Source: Pedobacter roseus (lineage in GTDB: Bacteria; Bacteroidota; Bacteroidia; Sphingobacteriales; Sphingobacteriaceae). Taken from it: a DNA stretch of 64,000 nucleotides. Positions 52,878 to 61,687 of this stretch are shown piece after piece. The position numbers and the translations under genes were made by a program. Numbering within the stretch: the stretch's first letter is position 1; every line of letters begins with the position of its first letter. The notes beneath the pieces were generated by a model that was not told where the DNA came from, did not search any database, and was given only the letters and a program-made list of their open reading frames with translations. The DNA lies in contig NZ_CP060723.1 of the NCBI RefSeq assembly GCF_014395225.1, positions 2,728,001 to 2,792,000 of the forward strand, given 5' to 3'.

Positions 52878-53100
52878 TTGAATAGAATAATTTATTTGCT
52901 AACCATGATGCGTCCCGCTGGGACGGCACATAGAATTCATGGTGCAATGTTATTAAAAATAATTTAACCACTACTTGTCCCGATTTTCGGGAGATAAAAA
53001 GGATAAACGCAGATATAAAAATCTGTGTTTATCTGTGTACATCTGTGGTTAAAAACCCTTAACTCCACAAACCAGAGTTCAAAATCCCGAAGTTCGTAGA

Positions 53101-53484
53101 TTAGGCCGTTTCCAAAATTGATAAAATATTACCCGCCGGATCCCTGAACCAGGCAATATTTGGTCCGCCGTTACCACGCGAAATGCCTTTTTCATCAGTT
53201 TTAATCGACTCCTGATTATAGATCTCGAACTTCACCCCTTTTGCAATCAGTTCATCGGCAGCCTGATCTATATTTTCGACCGGAAAATTAAGTACCGTAA
53301 AAGTTGCCGGAACATGATTAGGCTTAGGGTAAAGCAATATATTTGATGATCCGGAAACCACCACTTCAATTACCCCCATCGGATTATCTTTAACTTCGAG
53401 GCCTAATACCCCCTGATAAAAATCTTTTGCTTTCTGTACATCATCTACAGAAAACGAGCTAAATGCTTTCGAATTTTCTAACAT
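53101..53484 (-). CDS. VOC/glyoxalase-family protein
   Basis: 127 residues with the beta-alpha-beta-beta-beta pattern of vicinal oxygen chelate proteins: [26 protein letters not shown] at the start (in part) and [18 protein letters not shown] at the end, where the final conserved Glu/Asp would bind metal. Substrate unknown. Confidence 0.85.
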   Translation of the reverse strand: MLENSKAFSSFSVDDVQKAKDFYQGVLGLEVKDNPMGVIEVVVSGSSNILLYPKPNHVPATFTVLNFPVENIDQAADELIAKGVKFEIYNQESIKTDEKGISRGNGGPNIAWFRDPAGNILSILETA

Positions 53485-53643
53485 GGCTTAATTTTTAAAT
53501 TCATTTTTGGGAGAACGGAAAGTTAAATTTAGCTGAATATTTTGGTTGCATTAGTCCGCTTAAGCGGCAAATAACACACCCAAACGAGACAAGATCATTG
53601 ATTATTTAAACTTTATATGTACCGGTAATCTCTGTTAAAACTT

Positions 53644-54120
53644 TTAACTTTTCCAGGCGCCCAATAAACGCCTGATAACCACAATTTCGGCGATATGATA
53701 CGCGTTATGATCTGCAATCTGTAAAGCCTCACGCAAAACACTCTGCCCGTCTCCATGCGGAATCGGCTCAAATAAATCTGCTGAATCCAATAAGGCAATG
53801 AATTCTTTTAGGTCACTTTCAAGCTGTTTAAGTGTATTATTCCAGATTGCTTCATCCTTTGGCGCAGTTTCTTTTGGCCAATATTCATCCGGCCATTTCG
53901 GCGACTGATGTGATCCATCTTTGCTAAACTTGAGCATATCCCATTGTGCAATTTTAATGTGTTCTACCAACTGCCAAATACTGTAGGGTAAATTATGAGG
54001 TTTTTCTCCTAAAAGATTAAAAGGCAGGTTTGCCATGGCATCTTTCAATCCCACATGCGCTCCACCGCCATTTAGCAATTTTTTTAGTTCGGTAACCAAT
54101 ATTGATGTTTGATTTTCCAT
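53644..54120 (-). CDS. DinB-family protein
   Basis: 158-residue four-helix bundle of the DinB/YfiT-like superfamily. Candidate metal-binding histidines are in WQLVEHIKIAQWD and IADHNAYHIAEIV. Such domains occur in thiol transferases (bacillithiol, mycothiol); a substrate cannot be assigned. Divergent from the PLP enzyme gene. Confidence 0.85.
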   Translation of the reverse strand: MENQTSILVTELKKLLNGGGAHVGLKDAMANLPFNLLGEKPHNLPYSIWQLVEHIKIAQWDMLKFSKDGSHQSPKWPDEYWPKETAPKDEAIWNNTLKQLESDLKEFIALLDSADLFEPIPHGDGQSVLREALQIADHNAYHIAEIVVIRRLLGAWKS

Positions 54121-54221
54121 AATATTTTAAGGATTGTATTAATCTAACAAACGTGAATCTCATAGGTTTGTATAAAATTGAATTTCAACGGATCACATAA
54201 CCATTTAATGCATAATTCTTT

Positions 54222-54229
54222 TAATTTTG
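54222..54229 (+). promoter_or_regulatory. Start-proximal -7 element of the PLP enzyme gene
   Basis: TAATTTTG is an exact TAnnTTTG ending 3 nt before the ATG at 54233. A TTG start at 54227 would lie inside it and is rejected. Confidence 0.5.
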
Positions 54230-54232
54230 GGC

Positions 54233-55306
54233 ATGAACCTTTCTTTTCCGATCCTCAAAAACTACACCTATCTAAATACCGCTAACTCTGGTATATTATC
54301 AACCAATTTAGCAGCCTGGAGAAATAAACATGATGAAGCCTTTGTGGCCAACGGCAGCATTTTCAGAATGGAAAACCTACCGGTAATTGGTGAGCTTAGA
54401 AACAACATCTCCAAAATCTTTGGTTCAAAACCAGAAAACACCTTTCTGGTGCAAAACTTTTCTGTCGGTTTTAATACTTTATTAAGTGGATTAGACAAAC
54501 ATCATCGTTTTCTGCTGCTCGAAGAGGAATATCCATCGGTGAGTTATCCTGTTATCAGTATGGGTTTCGATCATCACATTATCCCAATTAATGAAAATCT
54601 TGAGGATAATATCATTAAAGCTATCGATACTTTTAAGCCCACCATATTTGCTTTTAGTATGATACAATACATCAGTGGTTTAAGAATGGACGATGATTTT
54701 ATCCTGAAATTAAAAACCACTTACCCCGATCTTTTATTAATTGGTGATGGCACGCAATTTTTAGGGAACGCTAACTTTAATTTCGAAAAATCAGGTTTGG
54801 ATGCGCTAATCGGTAGTGGTTACAAATGGCTTTTGGGTGGATATGGAAATGGTTATGCTTTTCTTTCCAACCAGATAAAAGATGCCATTTACAATATCAA
54901 TAAGCTTGCTGCCCTGCCAACAACTCCTTTTTTAAAAGGCAAAGATCATTTATCCATGTGTTTCGAACCAGGACATTTGGATAGTTTAAACTTCGGCACC
55001 TTAAACGAAAGCTTAAACTATCTTACGGCCATTGGTTTTGACTGGATTGAAAAAACTAACCAGATACTCAGTGATAAAGCAAGGCTGGAACTCAGTTCGA
55101 GAGGGTTAATCCCCGAATGGATGTTGTATCGAAAATATCAGTCAAATATTATGAGCCTGCCACTGGAACAAAAAACAGTTGACCAACTTGCAGCAGCTAA
55201 AATACTCTGCTCACCCCGAGGAACGGGCACAAGAATTTCGTTTCATTTTTATAATACAGAAGAAGATTTAAGCCGGCTGTTACAAGTTTTGGATGGCAAA
55301 AACTAA
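54233..55306 (+). CDS. Class V aminotransferase-fold PLP enzyme (EgtE candidate)
   Basis: 357 residues. Fold type I PLP enzyme of the cysteine desulfurase/kynureninase group: NTANSGILS near the start, cofactor aspartate in LIGDGTQFLG, and the Schiff-base lysine in GSGYKWLLGGYGNG. It converges on egtD with a 4-nt overlap of the coding ends. EgtE, the hercynylcysteine sulfoxide lyase of ergothioneine synthesis, is an enzyme of this fold, so position makes it a candidate; the sequence alone does not prove that activity. Confidence 0.8.
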   Translation: MNLSFPILKNYTYLNTANSGILSTNLAAWRNKHDEAFVANGSIFRMENLPVIGELRNNISKIFGSKPENTFLVQNFSVGFNTLLSGLDKHHRFLLLEEEYPSVSYPVISMGFDHHIIPINENLEDNIIKAIDTFKPTIFAFSMIQYISGLRMDDDFILKLKTTYPDLLLIGDGTQFLGNANFNFEKSGLDALIGSGYKWLLGGYGNGYAFLSNQIKDAIYNINKLAALPTTPFLKGKDHLSMCFEPGHLDSLNFGTLNESLNYLTAIGFDWIEKTNQILSDKARLELSSRGLIPEWMLYRKYQSNIMSLPLEQKTVDQLAAAKILCSPRGTGTRISFHFYNTEEDLSRLLQVLDGKN

Positions 55307-56277
55307 TCTACCTTCCAAATGGCATCTACAAAATACTGGTGCTGATCAAAAAAACGCTGAAGTGGCTTAAAACCTGTTTTTGCTGCCAGTTGATCAATAT
55401 CGGTTAAAGAATATTTTTGTGAGATTTCCATAAAAATATATTCGTTTTCGATAAAGTGAATGGCATTACGGCCAATATTCACGATCTGGTTTTTTAAACT
55501 GATGAGGTAACTTTTACAGGCACCAGATGCCGGATCGTAATTGGCGTAGTGTTCAAAATTTTCAAGGTTAAAATCACCATCAAGTTCTTTATTGATGCGT
55601 TGAAGCAAATTAAGGTTGAACGATCTCGTAATTCCACCTTTATCATTGTAGGCAGCTAAAATCTGTTGTGGATTTTTTTTGAGATCGAAACCAATAATAA
55701 GCAGATCGTTAGGAGAAAGCAGCTGTTTTAATGAAGAACAGAAACTTTCAGCATCAGTAATTGTCATGTTGCCAATGTTTGCGCCCATAAATAATACTAC
55801 TTTTCTACGATCAGACAATTCAGTAGCCTTTTTAAGCATATCAAAGTAATCGCCGTTCAATCCCTTAATATCTAGTTCAGGAAGTTTTTTAGGCAAATTC
55901 TCTTCAAGATCTGAAATTACATGCTCAGATATATCAATCGGGAAATAACTAAACTCCATCTGATCATTTAGCAGGGATTTTAGCAGGTGAATGGACTTGG
56001 TAGCATCGCCAGCGCCCAATTCGATCAGATCGAAGGCAGTTCCATCGGCAGATATGGCCTGCGAAAGCTGCGCAGACTGATACTGGAGGATTTCCATTTC
56101 TGCATTGGTTAAATAATATTCCTCCATCTCCATAATCTGCTGAAATATACGGTCTCCTGTAGCATCATAAAAATACTTGGAGAGCATAAATTTCGGTTCA
56201 GATTGTAATCCTGTTAAGGTTTCCTGAAGAAATTGTGTCTTATTGCCTGTTGTTGTTTCAATGGTGGTCGTGCTCAT
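55303..56277 (-). CDS. egtD: L-histidine N-alpha-methyltransferase EgtD
   Basis: SAM-dependent trimethylation of histidine to hercynine, the first step of ergothioneine synthesis. 324 residues, the standard length. Landmarks are KYFYDATGDRIFQQIMEMEEYYLTNAE (in part; about 34-60), the SAM-binding DLIELGAGDATKS (83-95), FPIDISEHV, and GANIGNMT. Last gene of the five-gene operon, 7 nt after egtB. Confidence 0.95.
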   Translation of the reverse strand: MSTTTIETTTGNKTQFLQETLTGLQSEPKFMLSKYFYDATGDRIFQQIMEMEEYYLTNAEMEILQYQSAQLSQAISADGTAFDLIELGAGDATKSIHLLKSLLNDQMEFSYFPIDISEHVISDLEENLPKKLPELDIKGLNGDYFDMLKKATELSDRRKVVLFMGANIGNMTITDAESFCSSLKQLLSPNDLLIIGFDLKKNPQQILAAYNDKGGITRSFNLNLLQRINKELDGDFNLENFEHYANYDPASGACKSYLISLKNQIVNIGRNAIHFIENEYIFMEISQKYSLTDIDQLAAKTGFKPLQRFFDQHQYFVDAIWKVD

Positions 56278-56284
56278 ACTAATT

Positions 56285-57433
56285 TTATTTTACCAGGCGT
56301 ATGCCTGTATATTGCCATCTTAAATGCGGATGAAAGAAATTTCGGTAAGTAATGCGTGAATGATTTTCCGGGGTGGCTATGGATGCTCCACGGAGCACCT
56401 TTTGACTGACCATAAACTTGCCGTTGTATTCGCCAATGGCCCCTGGCGCTTTACTAAAGCCAGGATAAGGGAGATAAGCGCTTTCAGTCCACTCCCACCT
56501 TTCGCCCCAATTAAAGCTTTTTGCCGCTACTTCCCATTCAAATTCGGTTGGCAAACGCATGCCTTTCCAGCTGGCGTAGGCATAAGCTTCGTAATAACTT
56601 AAATGGCTTACAGGCGCATCAGGATCAATTGGTAAAAGTCCGGCAAAAGTGTAATTAAACCATTCTTCATCAATCAGATGCCAATACATGGGCGAGGTGA
56701 TGTGGTTGTTCTTTACCCAATCCCAACCTTCAGCATGCCAGTAATTAAAATTTTCATATCCCCCCGCCTTGATAAATTCTAAAAATTGAGCATTGCTAAC
56801 CAATGTTTTACTAATAGAAAAATCGTGCAGGTAAACCTTATGCCTGTTTAATTCATTATCAAAGCTGAAATCGTCTCCTTTGTACCCAATTTCATAAATT
56901 CCTTCCGGGATATTGATAAAACCAGCTGCTGTTTCATTGGCTAAAACCTCTTTTTTGCCTTTCGAGTACACTGGAAAAAGCGGATTATTGCCTAAAATAT
57001 ATTTAATATCCGTTAGCAAGAGTTCCTGATGCTGCTGTTCGTGGTTAAAGCCTAAAATCAATAACTCTTTTACTTCATCTTTTAAGGGAGCAGCCAAAAA
57101 TTTTGTCATGGCTTCATCTACATAAGCCCGGTATTGATAAATTTCGTTTACGCTTGGCCGACTTAAATTGCCCCGATCGGTACGGATTACACGGTTACCG
57201 ACAGTTTCATAGTAGCTATTAAAAACAAAATTATAATCATCGTTATGTACCTGGTAGTTAACCGAAAACGGCTTTAATATAAAGGTTTCGAAGAACCATG
57301 TAGTATGCCCCAAATGCCACTTAGGTGGACTTACATCTACAACAGGCTGCACCACATAATCTTCAGTTTGTAAAGGTTCACAAATCTGCTCGGAATATTT
57401 CCGAATCTGTAAGTATTCTTCTACCAGTGTCAT
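56285..57433 (-). CDS. egtB: Ergothioneine biosynthesis C-S lyase-forming oxygenase EgtB
   Basis: Non-heme iron sulfoxide synthase that joins hercynine to a thiol. 382 residues, somewhat shorter than mycobacterial EgtB. N-terminal DinB-like domain with iron ligands H43 (WHLGHTTWFFETF) and H131/H135 of HEQQHQE; C-terminal formylglycine-generating-enzyme-like domain with GMRLPTEFEWEVAA, WEWTES and a C-terminal RGAS..SRITYRNFF. No egtC is present in the window, so the thiol donor may be cysteine itself rather than gamma-glutamylcysteine. Start codon shares one base with the egtU stop. Confidence 0.93.
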   Translation of the reverse strand: MTLVEEYLQIRKYSEQICEPLQTEDYVVQPVVDVSPPKWHLGHTTWFFETFILKPFSVNYQVHNDDYNFVFNSYYETVGNRVIRTDRGNLSRPSVNEIYQYRAYVDEAMTKFLAAPLKDEVKELLILGFNHEQQHQELLLTDIKYILGNNPLFPVYSKGKKEVLANETAAGFINIPEGIYEIGYKGDDFSFDNELNRHKVYLHDFSISKTLVSNAQFLEFIKAGGYENFNYWHAEGWDWVKNNHITSPMYWHLIDEEWFNYTFAGLLPIDPDAPVSHLSYYEAYAYASWKGMRLPTEFEWEVAAKSFNWGERWEWTESAYLPYPGFSKAPGAIGEYNGKFMVSQKVLRGASIATPENHSRITYRNFFHPHLRWQYTGIRLVK

Positions 57434-59004
57434 TAATTTTTATCTAAATAATTTTTGAGGTCTGTGATGCTATTAACATTCAGTTCTTTTGATTGTTTTT
57501 GCCGCATCATTAAAGCGTAAGAATTATTAAAACCTATTGGTTTAAGCCACTTGATTTTAAATTTTTTATCAAATTCAGCACTCACATAATTGTAAGTTTT
57601 CTCTTTATCGTGCGCCATTTCCTTTGCAATTTTTGGGTTTGGCTGCAACAAAACCAGAAGTCCTGTTCCGGTATATTCAGGATAAAAGTCGATCTGATCG
57701 TTCATCAGCGCATCAAAACAGATTTTCGTTCCGCCCAGTCCGGTTTTAGTTGCAACATCGTAATCTGTATTGCCTTTAATCAACATGCTGTACATTTCGG
57801 CAAGAATATATTGTTCACCAAAAATCTTCGAACCGATCCGCACCGTACCATTATGTCCATTTTTAGGTGCTTTGTATAAGCCATTGCTGATCAGGAAATC
57901 CTTCGCCACCCGCTCTGGCTGTTGATGGAGGTAATCTGTTCTGTAATTCAGATCGGTCATGATTGAATCTGTAATTTTTCCGGCGAGTAAATTCAGGGCT
58001 TTTTCCAGTTCGGGGAATTGTTTTAAGGCTTCCTCCCGAACAATCGGCGCGGCATAATAAGGCGGAAAAATATTCTTATCATCTTTTAAAATTTTGAGAT
58101 CGAAAGCTTTTAAACGGCCATCGGTAGAATAACCGCTAATCACATCCAGTTCTTTTGCAAAAGCGGCTTTGTACATCACCGCATCGCTGATCACGATGGT
58201 ATGGATTTTTAAACCATAGGTTGATTTCAATCCGAGATCACCATCCTGCCTGCCCATAAATTCGGGAGTAAATCCGGCTGTTAAAGTAGAGCCATAGGCG
58301 GTTGGTAAAGCATAAAAACCGCCCAAAACCAAAATAACAATTGGAAAAATGTATAAAGCCTTCCTCAATTTCTTAAAATCCATTTTCTGGATTAGGGAAA
58401 GCAAAGCATCAAGTATAATAGCCAACAAAGCGGCTGGAATGGCCCCAGCTAAAATCATATTGGTATTATTAAGCGAAATACCGCCAAAAATAAACTCGCC
58501 AAGGCCTCCCGCTGCGATAAATGAGGCCAAAGTAGCCACACCCACATTAATTACGGTTGCGGTACGGATACCAGCCAAAATAACGGGCATAGCGAGAGGC
58601 AATTCTACTTTCAATAAAATCTGGCCTTTACTCATCCCCATGGCCCTGGCAGCTTCTTTAACATGCTGATCGATGCCAATAATGCCGGTATAGGTATTCC
58701 GGATAATCGGTAACAAGGCGTAAATAAGCAGAGCAACGATGGCCGGTTTGGCACCAATCCCTAAAACGGGAATCATAAAACCCAATAAAGCGATGCTGGG
58801 TACGGTTTGCAATACACCTGCAATGCCCAAAACCGTTCCCGAAAGTTTCCTTTTTCTGGCAATCAGTATACCTAAGGGCAAGCCAATGGCAATAGCTAGG
58901 ATTAAAGAAATAAAGGTTAATCCCACATGCTGCAAAGTTTGACTGAGCAATTTATCAGATTGCCCGGACATAAACTGCCATAGGGTTTGCTGTTGCTCAT
59001 TCAT
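57433..59004 (-). CDS. ABC transporter permease fused to a solute-binding domain, EgtU/OpuC-like, with apparently permuted binding domain
   Basis: 523 residues. Residues 1-235 form the permease with six or so helices and the EAA loop VKEAARAMGMSKGQIL (115-130). Residues about 241-523 form a ProX/OpuC-type solute-binding domain. Its halves are in reversed order: EFMGRQDGDLGL..GYSTDGRLKAFDL..FPPYYAAPIVR (248-377) comes first, while IGSKIFGEQYILAEM..YPEYTGTG..GFNNSYALMMR..SITDLK (389-517) comes last. In usual family members the latter block precedes the former. The gene is between egtV and egtB, which favours ergothioneine over osmoprotectant as substrate. Confidence 0.88.
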   Translation of the reverse strand: MNEQQQTLWQFMSGQSDKLLSQTLQHVGLTFISLILAIAIGLPLGILIARKRKLSGTVLGIAGVLQTVPSIALLGFMIPVLGIGAKPAIVALLIYALLPIIRNTYTGIIGIDQHVKEAARAMGMSKGQILLKVELPLAMPVILAGIRTATVINVGVATLASFIAAGGLGEFIFGGISLNNTNMILAGAIPAALLAIILDALLSLIQKMDFKKLRKALYIFPIVILVLGGFYALPTAYGSTLTAGFTPEFMGRQDGDLGLKSTYGLKIHTIVISDAVMYKAAFAKELDVISGYSTDGRLKAFDLKILKDDKNIFPPYYAAPIVREEALKQFPELEKALNLLAGKITDSIMTDLNYRTDYLHQQPERVAKDFLISNGLYKAPKNGHNGTVRIGSKIFGEQYILAEMYSMLIKGNTDYDVATKTGLGGTKICFDALMNDQIDFYPEYTGTGLLVLLQPNPKIAKEMAHDKEKTYNYVSAEFDKKFKIKWLKPIGFNNSYALMMRQKQSKELNVNSITDLKNYLDKN

Positions 59005-59956
59005 GTAGCTGTGCGTTTTGGTATTGGTTAAATGCTTTGGTTAACTGCCCGAAATTGATCGATTTAATTGCCTGATCAGCACCTGAAACGAAAAGCTCAG
59101 ACGTGTTATTATTCCTTAATAATTCCATGGCTTCCCAAATACTTAAATCAGCAGATTTACTTTCTCCATCCTGAATAGTTTCTTCAGGTAAATAAGTCCA
59201 GATATCCTGAATATTAATTACTTTAAACTCTAATGCGAGCCTTTGGCCTGCGAGAAAATTCCTTGCGAAATCGTTTATTGGCCGATACAACAATTCTTTG
59301 GGTGTTCCAATCTGAACCACCTCACCTTTATCCATTAAACAGATTCGGTCGGCCAGTTCAAAAGCTTCCTGAACATCATGTGTTACCATCACAATCGTTT
59401 TCCTTTTCAACTCTTCAAGCGCTTTAAATTCTTTTTGGATACTGGTACGGGTAACGTTATCTAAAGCTCCAAAGGGCTCATCCATTAACAATACTGATGG
59501 ATCGCTAACCAGTGCACGGGCCAGGCCTACACGCTGTTGCTGTCCGCCACTTAACTCATGCGGATACATTGCCAGCGTGCTTTCCGGCAAATGAAGTTTT
59601 TGGATCAATTCCTCTGTACGGGTTTTGATTTTTTCCTTCTCCCATTTCAAAAGTTTAGGCACAAGCGCAATATTCTCTGCAATGGTATAATGCGGAAATA
59701 ATCCGATATTCTGCATCACGTAACCTATCCCCTTGCGTAGTCCATCAGGATTCTGATCGGTGATGTTTTCTCCATTAATAAAAATCTGGCCACTATCGGG
59801 TTCAATTAAACGATTGATCATTTTCAAAGTAGTGGTTTTACCACAACCACTGGTACCCAACAGTACCAATGTTTCCTTTTCGGCCACCTTAAAAGAGACA
59901 TGATTTACCGCCTGGGTATCTCCAAATTTCTTACTTATCCCTTTTAATTCGATCAT
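58997..59956 (-). CDS. ABC transporter ATP-binding protein, EgtV/OpuCA-like
   Basis: 319 residues. Walker A LLGTSGCGKTTTLKM (about 32-46), signature LSGGQQQRVGLARAL, Walker B VLLMDEPFGALD. The C-terminal extension after residue 240 resembles part of a CBS region as in OpuCA. Overlaps the permease gene by 8 nt. Provides energy for the EgtU-like importer. Confidence 0.92.
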   Translation of the reverse strand: MIELKGISKKFGDTQAVNHVSFKVAEKETLVLLGTSGCGKTTTLKMINRLIEPDSGQIFINGENITDQNPDGLRKGIGYVMQNIGLFPHYTIAENIALVPKLLKWEKEKIKTRTEELIQKLHLPESTLAMYPHELSGGQQQRVGLARALVSDPSVLLMDEPFGALDNVTRTSIQKEFKALEELKRKTIVMVTHDVQEAFELADRICLMDKGEVVQIGTPKELLYRPINDFARNFLAGQRLALEFKVINIQDIWTYLPEETIQDGESKSADLSIWEAMELLRNNNTSELFVSGADQAIKSINFGQLTKAFNQYQNAQLHE

Positions 59957-59958
59957 AT

Positions 59959-61341
59959 TTATTTATCGAGTTTCATAAACAGGTTATTCAGCGATTCGGT
60001 ATAGGTTGGATGTGCAAAAACACAATACCTGATCCTATCGTAGGTGATACCGCCCTCCATGGCCATTTGGAGCACAGACATAATCTCTCCACCTTCTGAA
60101 GCCAGGATAGCTGCACCCAAAATCTCCTTCGTGTCAGCATCTACAACTGCTTTCATCAGTCCTAACGTTTCATTGGTTTCGATGCCACGGGCCACCTGCG
60201 ACATTGGGATCAAGGCAACTTTATAATTCAATTTCTTCTCTTTTGCCTCTTTTTCTGAAATACCTATCCTACCAAGCTGAGGATCAGTAAACATGCAATA
60301 CGGCACAGGACGATCGTGAATAGAATATTTCGTCTTTTCAATCAGGTTGCGGTAAACTATAGTATAATCATTATAGGCAATATGGGTGAAAGCAGGTCCA
60401 CCTTTTACATCACCCAATGCATAAATTCCTTTAATATTAGTTTCCAACTTTTCATTCACAAGCACATGGCCTTTATCATCGAGTTTTACGCCACAGTTTT
60501 CGAGGCCTAAATCAGCAGTTTGTGGTACGCGTCCGGCTGCGATTAATACATGACTTGCCGTAATGTTCTTTTTTGTTTTACCCGATTGGATTGAAAGATG
60601 AAGCTGTTTTTTATCCTGACTGATTTTATCAATCTTCACATCGGTAATAATTTCGATCTTTTCATCGGTTAAGATTTCGGTGAGGGCCGATGCAATGTCC
60701 TGGTCCTCTTTTGCCAATATGCCTGATGATTTTTCCAAAATGGTTACTTTACTACCAAAGCGATTAAACATTTGCCCGAATTCCAGTCCGATATAATTAC
60801 CACCAATCACCACCAGGTGCTCTGGAACGCTTTCTATATCTAAAATTGTTGTCGATGTAAGATAATCAATTTCATCTAATCCTTCTATCTCAGGTATGGC
60901 CGTTTTTGCGCCGGTATTGATAAAAATCCAATCTGCAGTCACCATTTCTTCGCCACCATCGTTAAGGGCAATGGTTAATTCTTTTTCTGCACTAAATTTT
61001 GCTGTTCCGAAAATGAGCCGGAGCCCTTTGGTATTGTTAATTCCCTTTTCTGATGATGCCCTAAACTGTTCTACAATATCATCTTTTCGCTGTTTTATCT
61101 TCTTAAAATCAATTTTGACAGATCCAATCTCAACACCTAATGCTGAAGCTTTTTTAGCCTGATATACGGCCTTAGCAGAAGCAATCATGGCTTTTGTCGG
61201 CGTACAGCCATCGTTGATACAGGTGCCCCCGACTAATCTTTTTTCAATTATAGCTGTTTTTTTACCCGCTTCAGCAAGTTTTTTAGCCAATGGTGTGCCT
61301 GCCTGCCCCGCTCCGATTATTATCGCGTCGTAATGTTTCAT
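59959..61341 (-). CDS. Pyridine nucleotide-disulfide oxidoreductase (mercuric reductase/lipoamide dehydrogenase-like), candidate ergothioneine-disulfide reductase
   Basis: 460-residue flavoprotein. FAD site GAGQAGTPLAKKLAEAG; redox disulfide in GGTCINDGCTPTKA (CxxxxC); NAD(P) site VVIGGNYIGLEFGQMFNRFG; second FAD motif ..YALGDVKGGPAFTH; and the C-terminal HPTYTES dyad of active disulfide reductases. It lacks the extra C-terminal cysteines of true MerA. As first gene of the egt operon, 2 nt before egtV, it probably acts on a low-molecular-weight disulfide; ergothioneine disulfide is the natural but untested candidate. Confidence 0.9.
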   Translation of the reverse strand: MKHYDAIIIGAGQAGTPLAKKLAEAGKKTAIIEKRLVGGTCINDGCTPTKAMIASAKAVYQAKKASALGVEIGSVKIDFKKIKQRKDDIVEQFRASSEKGINNTKGLRLIFGTAKFSAEKELTIALNDGGEEMVTADWIFINTGAKTAIPEIEGLDEIDYLTSTTILDIESVPEHLVVIGGNYIGLEFGQMFNRFGSKVTILEKSSGILAKEDQDIASALTEILTDEKIEIITDVKIDKISQDKKQLHLSIQSGKTKKNITASHVLIAAGRVPQTADLGLENCGVKLDDKGHVLVNEKLETNIKGIYALGDVKGGPAFTHIAYNDYTIVYRNLIEKTKYSIHDRPVPYCMFTDPQLGRIGISEKEAKEKKLNYKVALIPMSQVARGIETNETLGLMKAVVDADTKEILGAAILASEGGEIMSVLQMAMEGGITYDRIRYCVFAHPTYTESLNNLFMKLDK

Positions 61342-61523
61342 TGATAGGATTTGTTTTGTTCTAATGATAACCCGAATAAGTTGATCAATGTTTGACCAAA
61401 AAAATGATTTATTCTTAAACTGGTTATATTATTAAAGTTCAAATAAAAAAGTTACAAACCATATTCAAAAATCGACGTTAAATAATTGTAGACATTAAAT
61501 TGACAAACATAAATCCCTAACTC

Positions 61524-61658
61524 ATGCATACTCAAGCCGCAGACAACACAAATATTACTGTTTATATTCAGGATGATCTTTCAATTGAAGATAAAAGAGA
61601 AATGGTTTTAACCAGTTTATTGGACGATTTGAATAGCCAGACGGAGTCTTTTAATTAA
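61524..61658 (+). CDS. Small hypothetical ORF, 44 residues
   Basis: Reads MHTQAADNTNITVYIQDDLS.., ending ..DDLNSQTESFN. The composition is coding-like (acidic, amphipathic helix in SIEDKREMVLTSLLDDL) but no promoter element or family was recognised. It could be a small protein or a remnant of a longer gene. Confidence 0.4.
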   Translation: MHTQAADNTNITVYIQDDLSIEDKREMVLTSLLDDLNSQTESFN

Positions 61659-61687
61659 GTCCGTACCTCAACTACATCCAGAGTTTC

